A DNA stretch of 44,206 nucleotides from Mycoplasma testudinis ATCC 43263 (GTDB lineage Bacteria; Bacillota_I; Bacilli_A; Mycoplasmatales; Mycoplasmoidaceae), in the NCBI RefSeq assembly GCF_000687795.1, contig NZ_JHXT01000012.1:1-44206 (forward strand), given 5' to 3'. The notes beneath the pieces were generated by a model, which saw only the letters and a program-made list of their open reading frames with translations, was not told the DNA's origin and searched no databases. Below, piece by piece: positions 18,075 through 29,341 of the stretch. Position 1 is the first letter of the stretch, and each line of letters begins with the position of its first letter. The position numbers and the translations under genes were made by a program.

Positions 18075-18536
18075 TGAAAGAAAAAACTATAATTCAAACC
18101 TATTCAAAATTAATTTCACAAGTTAAATCCGATGCTTGTTTGCATGAAAATTTTGAATATACACACGCTTTTGATGAAAATAAACATTTGAAAATTATAA
18201 TTGAATCACTTAAAGCCAAAGAAATTATTGAGGATCCCGTGATTACATTAGAACAATTAATGCGTATGATGGTTCAATTAACCCAAAAAGTAGATGCCGG
18301 TTTTGAAGAAGCCAAAAAAAGAAAGACTGCTTATAAAACAAGATCTAAGTGAAACCAAAAATGAAATCTTAAAAATTAAAAAACGACTCGATGAACACGA
18401 AACTATCTTAAATGAACATACAAATATTCTAAAAGAACATTCAGCTATTTTAAAAGAACATTCAGTCACCTTAAAAGAACATTCAGCTATTTTAAAAAAG
18501 CATGACGGAATATTTAAAAGAAATAATTTAAAGTAA
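18074..18536 (+). CDS. Coiled-coil protein split by a frameshift at an A7 tract
   Basis: Two overlapping frames look like one gene. Frame 1 (18074-18379 with TGA as Trp) starts at GTG with a good ribosome site and gives about 80 sensible residues ending GFEEAKK. It then reads through a run of seven A (18314-18320) into a short unlikely tail. Skipping one A moves into the second frame, ERLLIKQDLSE, which continues as a coiled coil to TAA at 18534-18536 and would give 153 residues. The C-terminus has five 7-residue repeats of the type LKEHSAI, encoded by near-identical 21-base units. The pattern of a globular head and heptad tail recalls the coiled-coil DUF16 type of proteins of M. pneumoniae, but I cannot claim homology. 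It may be phase-variable, a programmed frameshift, a decayed gene or a sequencing error. Confidence 0.6.
18419..18503 (+). repeat. 21-base heptad-encoding tandem repeats
   Basis: About four near-identical 21-base units (TTnTAAAAGAACATTCAG core) encode successive 7-residue heptads. Such in-frame repeats can expand or contract without breaking the frame and would change coiled-coil length. Confidence 0.75.
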
Positions 18537-18567
18537 TTTTTTAAAATAAAAATTTTAAAACTTTAGT

Positions 18568-18831
18568 TTATACCAAACCCAATCCATGAGTGATCAATAA
18601 ACCTATCACTACAATAATTACAACTCAAAAAATTAACATTGCAACTAAAAATGGAAACTTATTATAAAAATCTAATATTGGACTCATTGACGTCTTAAAT
18701 TTTGATGAATGTTTTTTAACGCTGTTTTCATCTTTAGAATGATTTTCAGTAACTTGATTGATATTAATTGTATTATCTGAAGCAGCTAATTCACTTCCTT
18801 CAGCAGCTGATTTGAATTCTTTATTTTCCAT
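18568..18831 (-). CDS. Small single-pass membrane protein downstream of lgt
   Basis: An 87-residue protein that I do not recognise. Residues 1-55 are polar and charged, rich in Ser, Asn, Glu and Lys. Residues about 60-82 form one strong membrane segment (FLVAMLIFWVVIIVVIGLL), and only a few residues follow. There is no signal peptide or lipobox, so it appears tail-anchored with the polar part in the cytosol. The ATG overlaps the lgt stop by 11 bases, so it is probably translated by coupling to lgt. Frame use requires one TGA Trp (18625). Its shape, short soluble head plus tail anchor, is the same as that of the Ser/Thr kinase tail in this genome. Confidence 0.7.
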
Positions 18832-20155
18832 GTTTATCAACCTGAGTATCTGATGAATTATTTTTATTAAATGATCCAAGTTGACCTACAGAAACTAATC
18901 CAATGGATGCTGAATTACTATTTGCAGGAACAGTAGGTGAAGTATCCACAACATGCGGCTCTTGTGGAATATTATCGTTGTAATAATACATCGTATAAAA
19001 ATCTCTTATGTAGTATGATCTTTCTTTTTTTCATTCTCTAGCAACTTCAATCACCGATTTTCTTAAGTGATTGGGAATTTCTTTTTGTTTGAAATAACCA
19101 TAAATTCCCCTAAATCATCCGAGAGTATTAATTCATAAAAAATAATAAACGCGATATTTTCTAAAACGCCAGAAGGTTGTGTAAACAAGAATTAAAACAA
19201 CCACTCCTAGTGCCAAGAAAACAGACGAAGTAACAATTGAAGTTTCGAATTTAAAATTTCGGTCCCTAAATATTTCAATAACTAAACGAACTATGCCAGT
19301 TCAGATAAAATATAAACTAGCGTTAGTTCCCGCACGATAACCTCGAATGTATTCAAGCCCATAATACATAACTAAAAAACCAATAACATTCATAAATGAC
19401 TCAATTAAAAAAATTGGAACCCGGAAGGCGATAACCCCATCTGAACCACGAATTCACATATGTTCTCAGACAGCAGGCATAAAGTTTTTTAATCAACCTC
19501 ATTGTGTAAATGCAGGGCCATTAGGATCTGCAAGTGCGGTTGTGTCTCCTGTTGGCGCTGCTGTTTGAACGGCTTGTCCATACACTTCATGATTAAAGAA
19601 ATTTCCCCAACGCCCCAATGCTTGACCAACTAAAACTGCTGGCAGAATGGTATCAGCTAAAACTCACATGCTAACTTTTCGGCTATTAACTTCTGATAAT
19701 AGCACACCGTTTTTCATAATCTCATCACTTGTATGAACAAAGTATTTTGGCTTTCTTAAAATATAACTAAATCAAATAATTCCGGCTATTGTTGTAAAGA
19801 TTATCCCGCCCTGAATAGCTAAACCACCACCCCTAAAATCAAAAAATTGGGTTTGGCCTGTTTTAGCATCACCAATGATAAATGATCATGCTCGAGCACC
19901 AAAAATAATGACTGGGATAGCAATAAAAATGAAAATGTAAAAGGGAGTATCATCAATTTTATAAAAAGTTCGTAACTTGATAATGATGAAAATAATGGCC
20001 ATCAAAATTCCAAGGGCGTAAAAAACCCCATACCAACGAATTGGAAATCCACCGATTTCAAACGCTGTTCCAAACGATTCAATACCACCTGACGATTCAA
20101 TACCATCTAGGTTTTGAAGTTGGCCATCTGTAAATCCAAAATTTATTGGAAACAT
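18821..20155 (-). CDS. lgt: Prolipoprotein diacylglyceryl transferase
   Basis: Transfers diacylglycerol to the lipobox Cys of prolipoproteins at the membrane. The signature [13 protein letters not shown] is present near the middle, with [12 protein letters not shown] for the first conserved helix, and about seven membrane segments follow. At 444 residues it is much longer than E. coli Lgt (about 290): the C-terminal 115 or so residues after the last helix are a basic then Asn/Ser/Pro-rich cytosolic extension. The long form also occurs in the M. genitalium relative, as I recall. It starts directly after the hprK stop with no gap, as in MG_085/MG_086. Its substrates in this window include the proteins at 11331 and 40885. 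Confidence 0.93.
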
Positions 20156-21202
20156 TTATTTTTTACCCTTAACTACTTTATTCATAGTTTTACGTTTATT
20201 TGGAAGCGGTTTAGTACTAGCAGTTAACAAACTGGAACGAATGTCTGTTTTTTCTAATTTTGCAGGAAAATGTGTAATTGCTTCATCTTCATCAATACCA
20301 CGATTTTTAGTTTCAATGAAATCTAATGCCGAATTATATCCTTCACGCTTTAATTTTAAGTCAATAACGACACTTTCAATTAAATCACTAGCCTTGCGTC
20401 CTGGAGAAATTGGTAACAAGTAATACGGTAAACGAATCCCTTTAATATTTTTAAATTGCATTTTTGCACCAAGGCGTTCAAAATCGTATTGCTTGTTATT
20501 GATATTCACAATCTCCACAACAACAGCAATGTGAGCTGCATCTTTAATTTTTTCAATTCCAAACATTTTGGCAATATTTAAAATTCCAAGACCACGGACC
20601 TCAATAAAATTTTTGGCAATGATATTGGCTTTGCCTAATACACTACCGCCAATTCTAGCAACATCAACTGCATCATCAGCAATAAATAAGTGGTTTTTCT
20701 TAATCATTTCCATGGCAATTTCAGATTTACCAATACCAGATTCGCCAATTATCAAGACACCAGCCCCAAAAACTTCAATTAAAACTCCATGAATTGTTTC
20801 ATAAGAAGCTAAACGTTCTGAGATATATGTTCCAACAGATGAAGCAATATCGTTTGAAAACATATCACTTGAAATAATTGGTACTTGATATTTTTCATTT
20901 ACTTTTTTTAAAAAGTCAGTCTTTTTAAAAGATTGGGTCAAAATAATTGCGGGCGGATTAGCTTTAAGAATATTAGCAAGCCGGGCATGACAATCATCCG
21001 CTTTTAAAGAAAGCAAATAGGTATATTCGCGATTTCCAAATACGATTACGTTTTTAATTTGCTTATCTACGAAAAATCCCAAAAGTTCAAAACCAACACG
21101 ATTAATCCCTGGTTTAAGAATGGCATTTTTAATATTTTTTTGACCATCAATAATAGCTAAAGATAATTCAAATTTTTGAAGTAATTTTTCAACTGTTAGC
21201 AT
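20156..21202 (-). CDS. hprK: HPr kinase/phosphorylase
   Basis: Bifunctional enzyme that phosphorylates HPr of the sugar phosphotransferase system on a serine, and reverses it. The Walker A motif GESGIGKS is at 153-160, and the HprK signature IEVRGLGILNI follows about 50 residues later. N-terminal residues 1-125 form the usual regulatory domain. At 348 residues it is longer than the typical 310, because of a basic C-terminal tail ending KKGK-like. It sits in a run HAD-hprK-lgt with 3 and 0 bases between genes. In pneumoniae-group mycoplasmas HprK controls PTS activity and is more often ATP-driven than in Firmicutes; this is family knowledge, not seen here. Confidence 0.95.
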   Translation of the reverse strand: MLTVEKLLQKFELSLAIIDGQKNIKNAILKPGINRVGFELLGFFVDKQIKNVIVFGNREYTYLLSLKADDCHARLANILKANPPAIILTQSFKKTDFLKKVNEKYQVPIISSDMFSNDIASSVGTYISERLASYETIHGVLIEVFGAGVLIIGESGIGKSEIAMEMIKKNHLFIADDAVDVARIGGSVLGKANIIAKNFIEVRGLGILNIAKMFGIEKIKDAAHIAVVVEIVNINNKQYDFERLGAKMQFKNIKGIRLPYYLLPISPGRKASDLIESVVIDLKLKREGYNSALDFIETKNRGIDEDEAITHFPAKLEKTDIRSSLLTASTKPLPNKRKTMNKVVKGKK

Positions 21203-21205
21203 AAC

Positions 21206-22072
21206 TTAGATTCCTTTTAGTTTTAAGAAATAATTGTCAAAAACACAACTGAAGCGACCTTTTTTATGATTTGTTCCAACATAAGTTGCTAACTTAATTA
21301 ATTCCTTTGGTGCGTCATAAATTGCTGCTTTATATTTAACTTGTAAAAACATCGCAATGTCATTTCCTGAATCACCAATTGCAAAACGATGATCATAAGG
21401 AATATTTTCTAGTTCGCAAATCTTTTCAACTGCAGTTCCTTTGTTTGTTCCTTTAACAGTAATTTCAACTAGCTTGGGGCTAGCACGTGCCACTTCGATT
21501 TGATCAGTATGGATACTTGCAAAGTTTTTCAAAAAAGTTTCAATTCTTTTTGGATAAAACATCATAACATTAATTTTGAAATAATTGCTGTGCACATAAT
21601 GCTGCAAATAATGCATTTCTTTTCAACGTAGCATTTGTAACATCTTACCAACTGGGTGTCTACCCACCAAGCACGGAGCACCTTTGTACATTTCCTGAGG
21701 ATAACCCCAAAAGAAAACTTTATTTTGTAAACACGAATATCAGATTTTTTCAGCTATTAAATCAGGGACTAAATTTTTATGAATTTGTTCACTAACTCCA
21801 TTGGAATTAATTCTATAGACTGCTGCCCCATTAAAACAAGCCAGATAAGAAATTACCGGGCTTTTTAGCTCACTATTGACATAATCCAAGTATCGTTTAG
21901 CAGAGTTATAAGCTCTTCCGGTCACAATTGCAATTACCGTCTCTGGATAAGCGGCTTTAAATCGGGCAATCGCTTGAATTGATTGTAAAGCAATTTTCTT
22001 TCGTGGCGTTAATAGCGTTCCATCTAGGTCAATTCCTAGAAATTTCTTGTTTGGGATGTTAGTAGAATTCAT
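21206..22072 (-). CDS. Cof-type HAD phosphatase (second copy)
   Basis: A 288-residue HAD-IIB hydrolase, start ATG 22070-22072. Motif I is GIDLDGTLLTP near residue 13, the motif II region is IVTGRAYN, and motif IV is IGDSGNDIAMF near residue 240. Trp codons TGA at 21623 and 21740 keep the frame open. It is a paralogue of the gene at 2671 but sits in another operon, with hprK and lgt, and has a probable promoter just upstream. Sugar phosphates or a cofactor are likely substrates; I cannot choose. Confidence 0.88.
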
Positions 22073-22086
22073 AAAATGTATTAGTA

Positions 22087-22113
22087 ATTATATAAAAGCA
22101 AGGAAAATAGCAA
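22087..22113 (-). promoter_or_regulatory. Promoter of the HAD-hprK-lgt operon
   Basis: Minus strand TTGCTA (22108-22113) and TATAAT (22087-22092) spaced 15 bases. The start point would fall about 8 bases past 22087, giving almost no leader before ATG 22072. The short leader leaves little room for a ribosome site, so the start of translation may be leaderless. Confidence 0.5.
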
Positions 22114-22129
22114 CAAATTGATTTCAAAA

Positions 22130-22154
22130 TAAAAAAAACGGCTTGGCGCCGTTT
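22130..22154 (-). terminator. Intrinsic terminator of trxA
   Basis: Minus strand AAACGGC-GCCAA-GCCGTTT (7-bp perfect stem) followed by a run of T. It lies 20 bases after the trxA stop and just ahead of the HAD-operon promoter. Confidence 0.9.
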
Positions 22155-22174
22155 GTTCTTATTTTAATTAAAGA

Positions 22175-22492
22175 CTAAACTGGTTTAAGCGCGTTAGCAA
22201 TTCTAACAATTTCCTCTTTTGGCATAAATCCGGTTTTTTTAGCAGCCACTTTACCACCAACGAAGGCAATGGTAGTTGGAATTGCAAAAATTTCGTATTC
22301 TTCAGCTATTTCACGAACTTCATCAACGTTTAATTTAGCAAAGCCAACTTCTTTAATTTCTTCGGCAGCTTGTTCAAAAAAAGGTGCCATCATTTTACAA
22401 GGACCACATCAGTCGGCATAAAAGTCGACTAAAACCCGATCATTGTTTTTGATAAATTCATTAAATTCAATGCTTGACTCAAATTTCTTCAT
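22175..22492 (-). CDS. trxA: Thioredoxin
   Basis: A 105-residue cytosolic disulfide reductase. The active site is WCGPC at about residues 29-33, and its Trp is TGA, which firmly supports genetic code 4 here. Downstream are the conserved PTTIAFVGG (cis-Pro) and the usual C-terminal helix. The start is ATG 22490-22492. Monocistronic, with its own terminator. It supplies electrons for ribonucleotide reductase and thiol peroxidases in general, possibly including the OsmC/Ohr proteins in this window. Confidence 0.96.
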
Positions 22493-22607
22493 ATTATTTA
22501 TCCCTTAGATGTATTTGGTAATTTTAAGTATGGTGAATTTTAACAAAAGACATTAAAATTTGTGCAAGATATGCTTTTGAACAAAATAAAACGCTTTAAC
22601 AAAACCA

Positions 22608-24755
22608 TTAATTTGGTTTAGGTGTGTCTGATTTAGGTTCAGATTTATCTTTAGCTGTCTTTTTCGTTTTTGTTGATTTTTGTTTATCAGCACCGATTTC
22701 TTTAGTTTTAGTCTTGCTGGCTTCTTTTTTAGGGCGCGAAGACTCAATAAAGTCACAATTAGGGTAACCAGTACAGCCGACAAAGGGCTGGCCCTTACGT
22801 GATTTTCGTTCAACTAATTGTTTGTGGCATTTAGGACATTCGCGATCAAGCAGCTTAGGTTTATTTAAAGGTTCGATATGTTTACATTCTGGAAAACCTG
22901 AACAACCAATAAATTTGCTGCGGAATCTTGGGTTAAAACGATAAATTAAAGGTTTACCACAATTATCACAGTCACGACCAACATATTCAACTTCAGCCGG
23001 TTCTTTTTTAATATTTTCAAAAGCCATATTTACTTCCTTTTCGAATTGCGGCCAAAACGCCTGCAAGTATTTTTTATATTCTTCTTTTCCATCAGCAATC
23101 TTATCGAGTTCATCTTCCATATTCTTGGTAAATTCTTTGTTAATGATTGTTGGGAAATTATTTTCTAACTCAGTAATTACTTTTCGACCTAACGAAGTTG
23201 GAACAAAAGCTCGTGATTCAAGATTAGCATAACCGCGATCTAAAGTGATATTTGCCATCATGTTATACGTTGATGGTCGTCCAATTCCCGCTTTTTCTAA
23301 ACTAGCAATCAATGACGCTTGTGTATAACGTGGTGGAGGAGCACTAATATGTTCGGTTACATCAACACTTTTAGCATTATAGATGTTGCCAATCTTTAAA
23401 TCGTTTAATGGTAATTCATGAACTTTGTCTTGGTCTTCATAATGAGTGTAAATTTTTCGGTAGCCATCAAATACAATTTCGCGACTTGATGCATAAAATT
23501 TGTTTTCGTTATTAACGAACCGAACATCAACCCGTTTATATTTTGCAGGCGTCATAAATGCGGCCACGGTCCGAACTCAAATTAATTTATATAAAGCATA
23601 GTATTCTTTTTTAACTTTGTCTTTAATTGAAACTGGAGTAATTGAAACATCAATTGGGCGAATTGCTTCATGGGCATCTTGAATTGCAACATCACTTGCT
23701 GCACCTTTTTTAGCCTTTGCAACTTGGGGTGACAAATATTCTTGACCAAAATTGTGCAAAATAAATGAGGCGGTACTTTTTTGAAAATTATCAGCGATTC
23801 TGGTGCTATCGGTACGGGGGTAAGAAATAAGAGCTAATTGTTCACCACCAACGTCAATCCCTTCATACAAATGCTGAGCCACCATTGTAATTCTTTTACT
23901 ATTTCATCCCAACTTATTAATTGCATCTTGTTGTAATGTGGATGTTTTATAAGGTTCTTTTGGTGAACGATTAGAAAACTTTGGATCGTCAATCGCATAA
24001 ATTTGATAATCCTTGCCTAATGAGTTTTTAACAAGGTTTGCATCTTTTTCATCTAAAAAATCAATTCCAGAAACTTCCTTAGGTTCAGAGTATTTAAGTT
24101 TTTTATCTAAACTTGGGGCCACCTTACGTAAAATTAAAGGAGTTTCATTTTTTAAAACTACATCAAGGGTTCACCACTTACTGGGAACAAACGCCTCAAT
24201 TTCTTTTTCACGATCTTCTAAAAATTTAAGTGCCACAGATTGAACACGTCCTGCTGATTCAGCCCGTAAGGTTGACTGAACAAGTTTAGACAATCGAAAA
24301 CCAATCATCCGATCTAAGATTCTTCTTGCAAATTGAGAACGTACTCATTCGTTATCAATTTCTCGGGGATGCTTTAAAGCTTCTAGAATAGCATCTTTAG
24401 TAATTTCGTTAAATACAATTCTCTTACATTTGTTTTGATCTGCTTTATCAATGATTTCGTAAACATGCCACGAAATAGCTTCACCTTCACGGTCCGGGTC
24501 ACTTGCTAAATAGATTTCATCTGCAGCTTTAGCCCGTTTTTGAATATCTGTAATAATTTCCCTTTTTGGAGTCTCATTTTTTCTCCAGGGTTTGGGAACA
24601 ACCCATTTTGGTTCAAAGGTTTCGCGGTCAAAGCCCATCCCAAAATTAGACAAATCCCGAATATGACCAATCGTCGCTACGATTTCAAAATCTGCTGGTA
24701 AATATTTCTGTAGTGTCTTAATTTTGTTAGGCGACTCAATAACTAATAATTTCAT
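22608..24755 (-). CDS. topA: DNA topoisomerase I
   Basis: Type IA topoisomerase that relaxes negative supercoils. The TOPRIM domain shows VIESPNKIKTL and SDPDREGEAISWH; the active-site Tyr is in ISYPRTDS; the C-terminus has two zinc ribbons (CDNCGKP...CSGFPEC and CPKCHKQ...CTGYPNC), followed by a Lys-rich tail. I start at ATG 24753-24755 (715 residues). A frame-open ATG 10 codons earlier lies at the predicted transcription start, whereas GGAG sits 11 bases before the chosen one. TGA Trp codons occur at 23568, 23886 and within 24123-24344. Followed by trxA without obvious linkage. Confidence 0.95.
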
Positions 24756-24789
24756 TTTGCGATTAGCTCCGTCGTAAAGTTGCATTAAA

Positions 24790-24817
24790 AATATACTTAA
24801 ATAAATAAAAAAGGCAA
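24790..24817 (-). promoter_or_regulatory. Promoter of topA
   Basis: Minus strand TTGCCT (24812-24817) and TATATT (24790-24795) spaced 16 bases, with an expected start near 24783. This gives a 28-base leader to the chosen topA ATG and supports that start. Confidence 0.65.
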
Positions 24818-24839
24818 GACAAAATGAAACAAATTTTCC

Positions 24840-24861
24840 TTATCTATATAAATATAGATAA
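24840..24861. repeat. Inverted repeat upstream of topA
   Basis: TTATCTATA and TATAGATAA, 9-bp perfect arms with a four-base centre, about 25 bases upstream of the topA -35 box. A related site, TTATCT...AGATAA, occurs upstream of tsf at 35647-35666. There is no T run on the minus strand, so it is not a terminator for polC. It could be an operator. Confidence 0.45.
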
Positions 24862-25035
24862 AAAAATCACAAGTCATAACTTAAAAAAATATTATCAAAA
24901 ATGAAAGTTTTTAACTACATTTAAAAAATTTCCAAAAAGTCTTTTGATGTAATTTAAGTTAGTGCAAAAGTAATACCAATTTTAGATTTATGATTATTTT
25001 AAAAGTGGATATATCAGTTTTAGATCAGCAAACAA
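24862..25035. other. Gap between topA promoter and polC end
   Basis: AT-rich. I see an imperfect long stem (TTTAACTACATTT with GATGTAATTTAAGTTA) near 24908-24963 that might end polC transcription, but the pairing is poor. No gene or RNA signature is visible. Confidence 0.35.
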
Positions 25036-28000
25036 TTAAAATAACTTCAGCTGATCATCACTTGGCAAATGAGAAACCACTTTACTATCAATTAATTCAG
25101 CAAGGTGAGTTTTAGTTAATTTAGTTCGATCAGCAAGATCTTTAATTGAACTAAACATTCGTTCATCCCGGGCTTTAATAATAGACTCAGCAGCAACATC
25201 CCCAAGGCCAGCAACAGTAGTAAACGGTGGAATAATTTTTTTATCTAAAACGCGAAATTTAGTCGCGTATGAATGTTCAAGAGAAATGGCAGACATTTCA
25301 AATCCACGTGCACGCATTTCTAAATAAGCTTCATAAGTAACAATCAAATCGATTTCTTTTGTCTTAACTTCACTAGCTGTTTTTTTATCTGCTAATCGCG
25401 AACGGATATTATGTAGAGCTTGACGGATCGCTTCTTTGCCTTGAACACAAGTAGCAATATCGTGTTCAGTTAATTTAATCGAAAACAAAGTAGCGTAGTA
25501 TTCAAGTGGATGATGAATCTTATATCAAGCAATTCTTCAGGCCATTAAAACGTACGCTGCAGCATGGGCTTTAGGAAACATATATTCAATTTGTTGACAT
25601 GATTGGATGTACCATGATGGAATTTTCTTTTCGTTCATGATAGTGATCATGGACGGAGTAAGACCTTTACCCTTACGAACACTTTCCATTATTTCAAAAG
25701 AATCTTTATTGCTAACACCAAGTTTACTTAAGTAAACCATAATGTCATCCCGGCAAGTGATAACTTGTCGTAGTGTCAAACCTGATTTAATAAGCTCTTG
25801 AGCATTATTAATTCAGACGTTAATTCCATGAGACAATCCCGAAATACGAATCAGATCAGCAAATGATTGAGGCTTTGTATCGTTCAACATTCTGCGAACA
25901 AATTCGGTCCCAAATTCTGGGATTCCAATTGCCCCGGTTTTTTCTCCTAATAAGGCTTCTGAAGAGATTTTCAAGCTATCTAAGCCAACAAATAAATTCA
26001 TTACTGCAGGATCATGATGCGGAATTTTAATTGGATCAATTCCTGTAATATCTCTTAGCATTCTTAACATTGTTGGATCATCATGCCCAAGGATATCCAG
26101 TTTTAATAAATTGTCATGTAAATATTCGAAAGCGAAATGGGTTGTTTTTCAATCACTTTTGGTGTCATCAGCAGGGTAATTATAGGGTGTAAAATCAGTA
26201 AACTCACTGTCTTTGGGAAATACCATAATCCCGCCAGGGTGCTGACCCGTAGTCCGTTTGATCCCAGTTAAATTTTTAGCATAACGATTTAATTCGGCAT
26301 TTTTGACAATTTCAATTCTTCCGGTTTCTTCAAAAAAAGCACGGACATATCCAAAGGCTGTTTTATCGGCGACAGTCGCAATTGTACCAGCTCTTAATGT
26401 ATGGTCTTCCCCAAATAATTCACGAATGTGGTTGTGTGCATGCGGTTGATATTCACCAGAGAAATTTAAATCAATATCTGGTACTTTATTCCCAGCAAAC
26501 CCCATAAAAGTAGCAAATGGTATATTATGACCTTCACCGCTCATCATTGCTCCACACTCGCATAATGTATCAGGTAAATCAAAACCGTCATCGACATCTT
26601 CTTTAAATACTACTCGTTGACATTTAGCACACCAATAATGTGGAGGCAAGGGGTTAATTTCGGAAATTCCGGTTAATGTTGCAATTAATGAAGACCCAAC
26701 CGATCCACGGCTACCAACAAGATATCCTTCTGCATTTGATTTAGTAACTAATAAGTGGGCAATTCAATATACAATTCCATAACCATTTCCTAAAATGGAT
26801 TCTAGCTCATAACTGATACGTTCTTTGATTAAATTTGGAATATTTTTACCATATCATTTTTCAGCAGTTTTTCATGCAAGAGATTCAAGATTTTCATCTG
26901 CATTAGCAATTTTAGGTGTGTGTAAACCATTTTTGACAGGTTGTAATTTGTTCTCAGAAAATTGATTTATTAAAAGATAAGCGTTGTTAATTACGACATC
27001 TTGAATCAATTGCTCGTCTTTTAAAAACCGGAAATCATGTAACATTTCTTGAGTCGTTCGGTAGTGAGCAATTGGTCCAAACTGTTGAAGTTCCCGGTGA
27101 CGATAAAAGCGGTGTCGTTTTCCACCAAGAGCTTTCACATACAAAAGCATGTGGTGGTATTCGTGTTGTCAAGGATGTAAATAATAAGCATCACTACTAG
27201 CAATTGTTAAACGGTCTTTTGATAAAGCAATAATTCGTTTAGTGGCGTCTTCAAGTTGTTTCAAACTAATTTGTTCACGTTGAACGAGATGTGTAGATCA
27301 ATTTGGTGGAACTACCAAAATGAAATCGTATTTTTTAATAACGTTTTCAAGATGATTATCATGAGATGTTAAAGCAGTGTTTAACACTAGACCTTCTCCT
27401 GGACTAGATGTAACTAATAAATCTTTACGATAAATTTCAAGCTCGTGTTCTGTAATTTTAGCTTTATCATAAAAGCCAGTAGTTAAACTTTTTGAAACCA
27501 GATTGTAAATGGCTTTTATCCCTGACTGATTTTTAGCATAAATAATGCTTTTAGCCCCGCGATAATGTTTCTTTAATGAATAATTTTGTAGTTGTTTATT
27601 CAAATCATTAAAAGTTATTATTTTACTCGCTTGAATTCTTCGATTCATTTCAAAATAAATGTCCTTTAAGACTTCAGCATCAGCATCGGCTCGATGTGCT
27701 TCTTCTTCATTGTAATTAATGTAATACTTTCTAGCAATATTCCCTTGTGAATGCGATGCAAATTCTGGATTAATTGCTCAAGATAGTCGTAAAGTATCCA
27801 ACATAACATTGGACAACAAGGGCATTTTGTTTTGAAATAATTTTGTTTGAATAAATTTAAAGTCAAACTCTATTCCATTGTGAGCAACTAAAATGCTATC
27901 ACCGACTCATTCAACAATTTTCTTTAATGCTGCTTTAATATCAACTGCATCAGCAACTAAATCATTTGTAATTTTTGTAAAAGTTGAAATACGATCAGGA

Positions 28001-29337
28001 ATTGGTTTTTTTGGTTTGATAAAAAAATCTATACGATCGATAATTCGATTATTTTGAACTTTTACAGCACCAAACTCAATAATTTCATCATATGCTGGAT
28101 ATAAACCTGTAGTTTCCAAATCTAAAATAACATATGTTGCATCTTCCATGTTAGCTTCATTTGCATTTACTACGATTTTAATTTCATCAGGTATAATTTC
28201 ACAATCTAAACCATACAAAATATGCGATTTTCTAATTTTTTTATGGATTTCAGGATATGCTTGAACACTAGAGGTATCAGTCAACGCGCCATACGAATAT
28301 CCCATATCATCAAGAAATTTAGCATATTCAGATGCGTCACAAATTCCATCAAATGCTGTCATCTTAGAGTGGAAAGAAAATTCGATTCTTTTCTTTTCAA
28401 ATTCATCTTTTCGAACAAACCATGCAGGTGGTTGGTTTGGAATTATTTTTTTAACAATTCCGGTTAATTCGTTACGACGATATTTATTATTGCTAACACT
28501 AGCTTCTAATTTCACTCAGTCCCCAATTTTAAATGAATTTGCATATGCTAAAGTGATATTCGAATTTTCTTTAGGAAAAATAGTAAATCATAATGAGTCT
28601 GTATAGTCGGTAACTGCAAATTCATAAATTTTTTGTTTTTTACCATTAATTTTAACGATATCAAAAATTTGCCCATAAATAATTACCTTATTTTCTTCGG
28701 TAATGATATTTTCAATTTTGGTAATTGTATTTGAAGTAATTTTATTTAAGATATGTAATTGATTTTCTATTTGAGCTTTTGCTTCTTTGAAATCTTTTTT
28801 TGCTAATTCTTTTTGCTTTTGTTGACGGTGGAGTTCAATTTCAGCGGTTTGCATCGAAACATCGCAAATAATGCTAACACCTAAAAAACCTGCACTATGA
28901 AAAACTTTTTGCAAAGTATCAACGTAAGGCTCAAATAAATCTTTTTCTAAAGTATTATTAAATTTTAAATGAATTTTGTTATCTACAAGGAAACAAAAAT
29001 TAACCCGTTGAAATATTTTTAATAAAACTCCCTGATTTTTCAAAACTTTTTCAAAATAAAAACTTAAATAATCTAAGACATCATTTTCATTGAAACTTTG
29101 ATTCTCGATTTGAAATTTAAAATCAACTTTTAAATCATTTACTTTTTTAGCCTGATTAATAGCGAAAAAATAAGCTTGTGGAGCCAAGCTTTTACCTAAA
29201 ACAAAAGAAAGGATAACCTCCTTTTTATCTTTGGATAAAATGGGAGATGCTTGTGAAACGGCATCTTCCATTTGATATAAAGTTTCTTCATTTACAAGAT
29301 GATAATCAAGTAAAAACTTACTAATTTTTTTAAGCAT
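25036..29337 (-). CDS. polC: DNA polymerase III, PolC type
   Basis: Replicative polymerase of low-GC Gram-positives and mollicutes, 1433 residues, full length. Order: N-terminal domain, OB fold, split PHP domain ([10 protein letters not shown]), DnaQ exonuclease inserted with DLETTG (Asp406, Glu408), second PHP part, zinc-binding CAKC...CECG near residue 903, and the polymerase palm with [12 protein letters not shown] (Asp954, Asp956). Numerous TGA codons are Trp. It starts 4 bases after the rseP stop and ends the eight-gene operon that begins with tsf. The proline-tRNA synthetase gene proS, often found between rseP and polC in Firmicutes, is absent here. Confidence 0.97.
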
Positions 29338-29341
29338 GATC

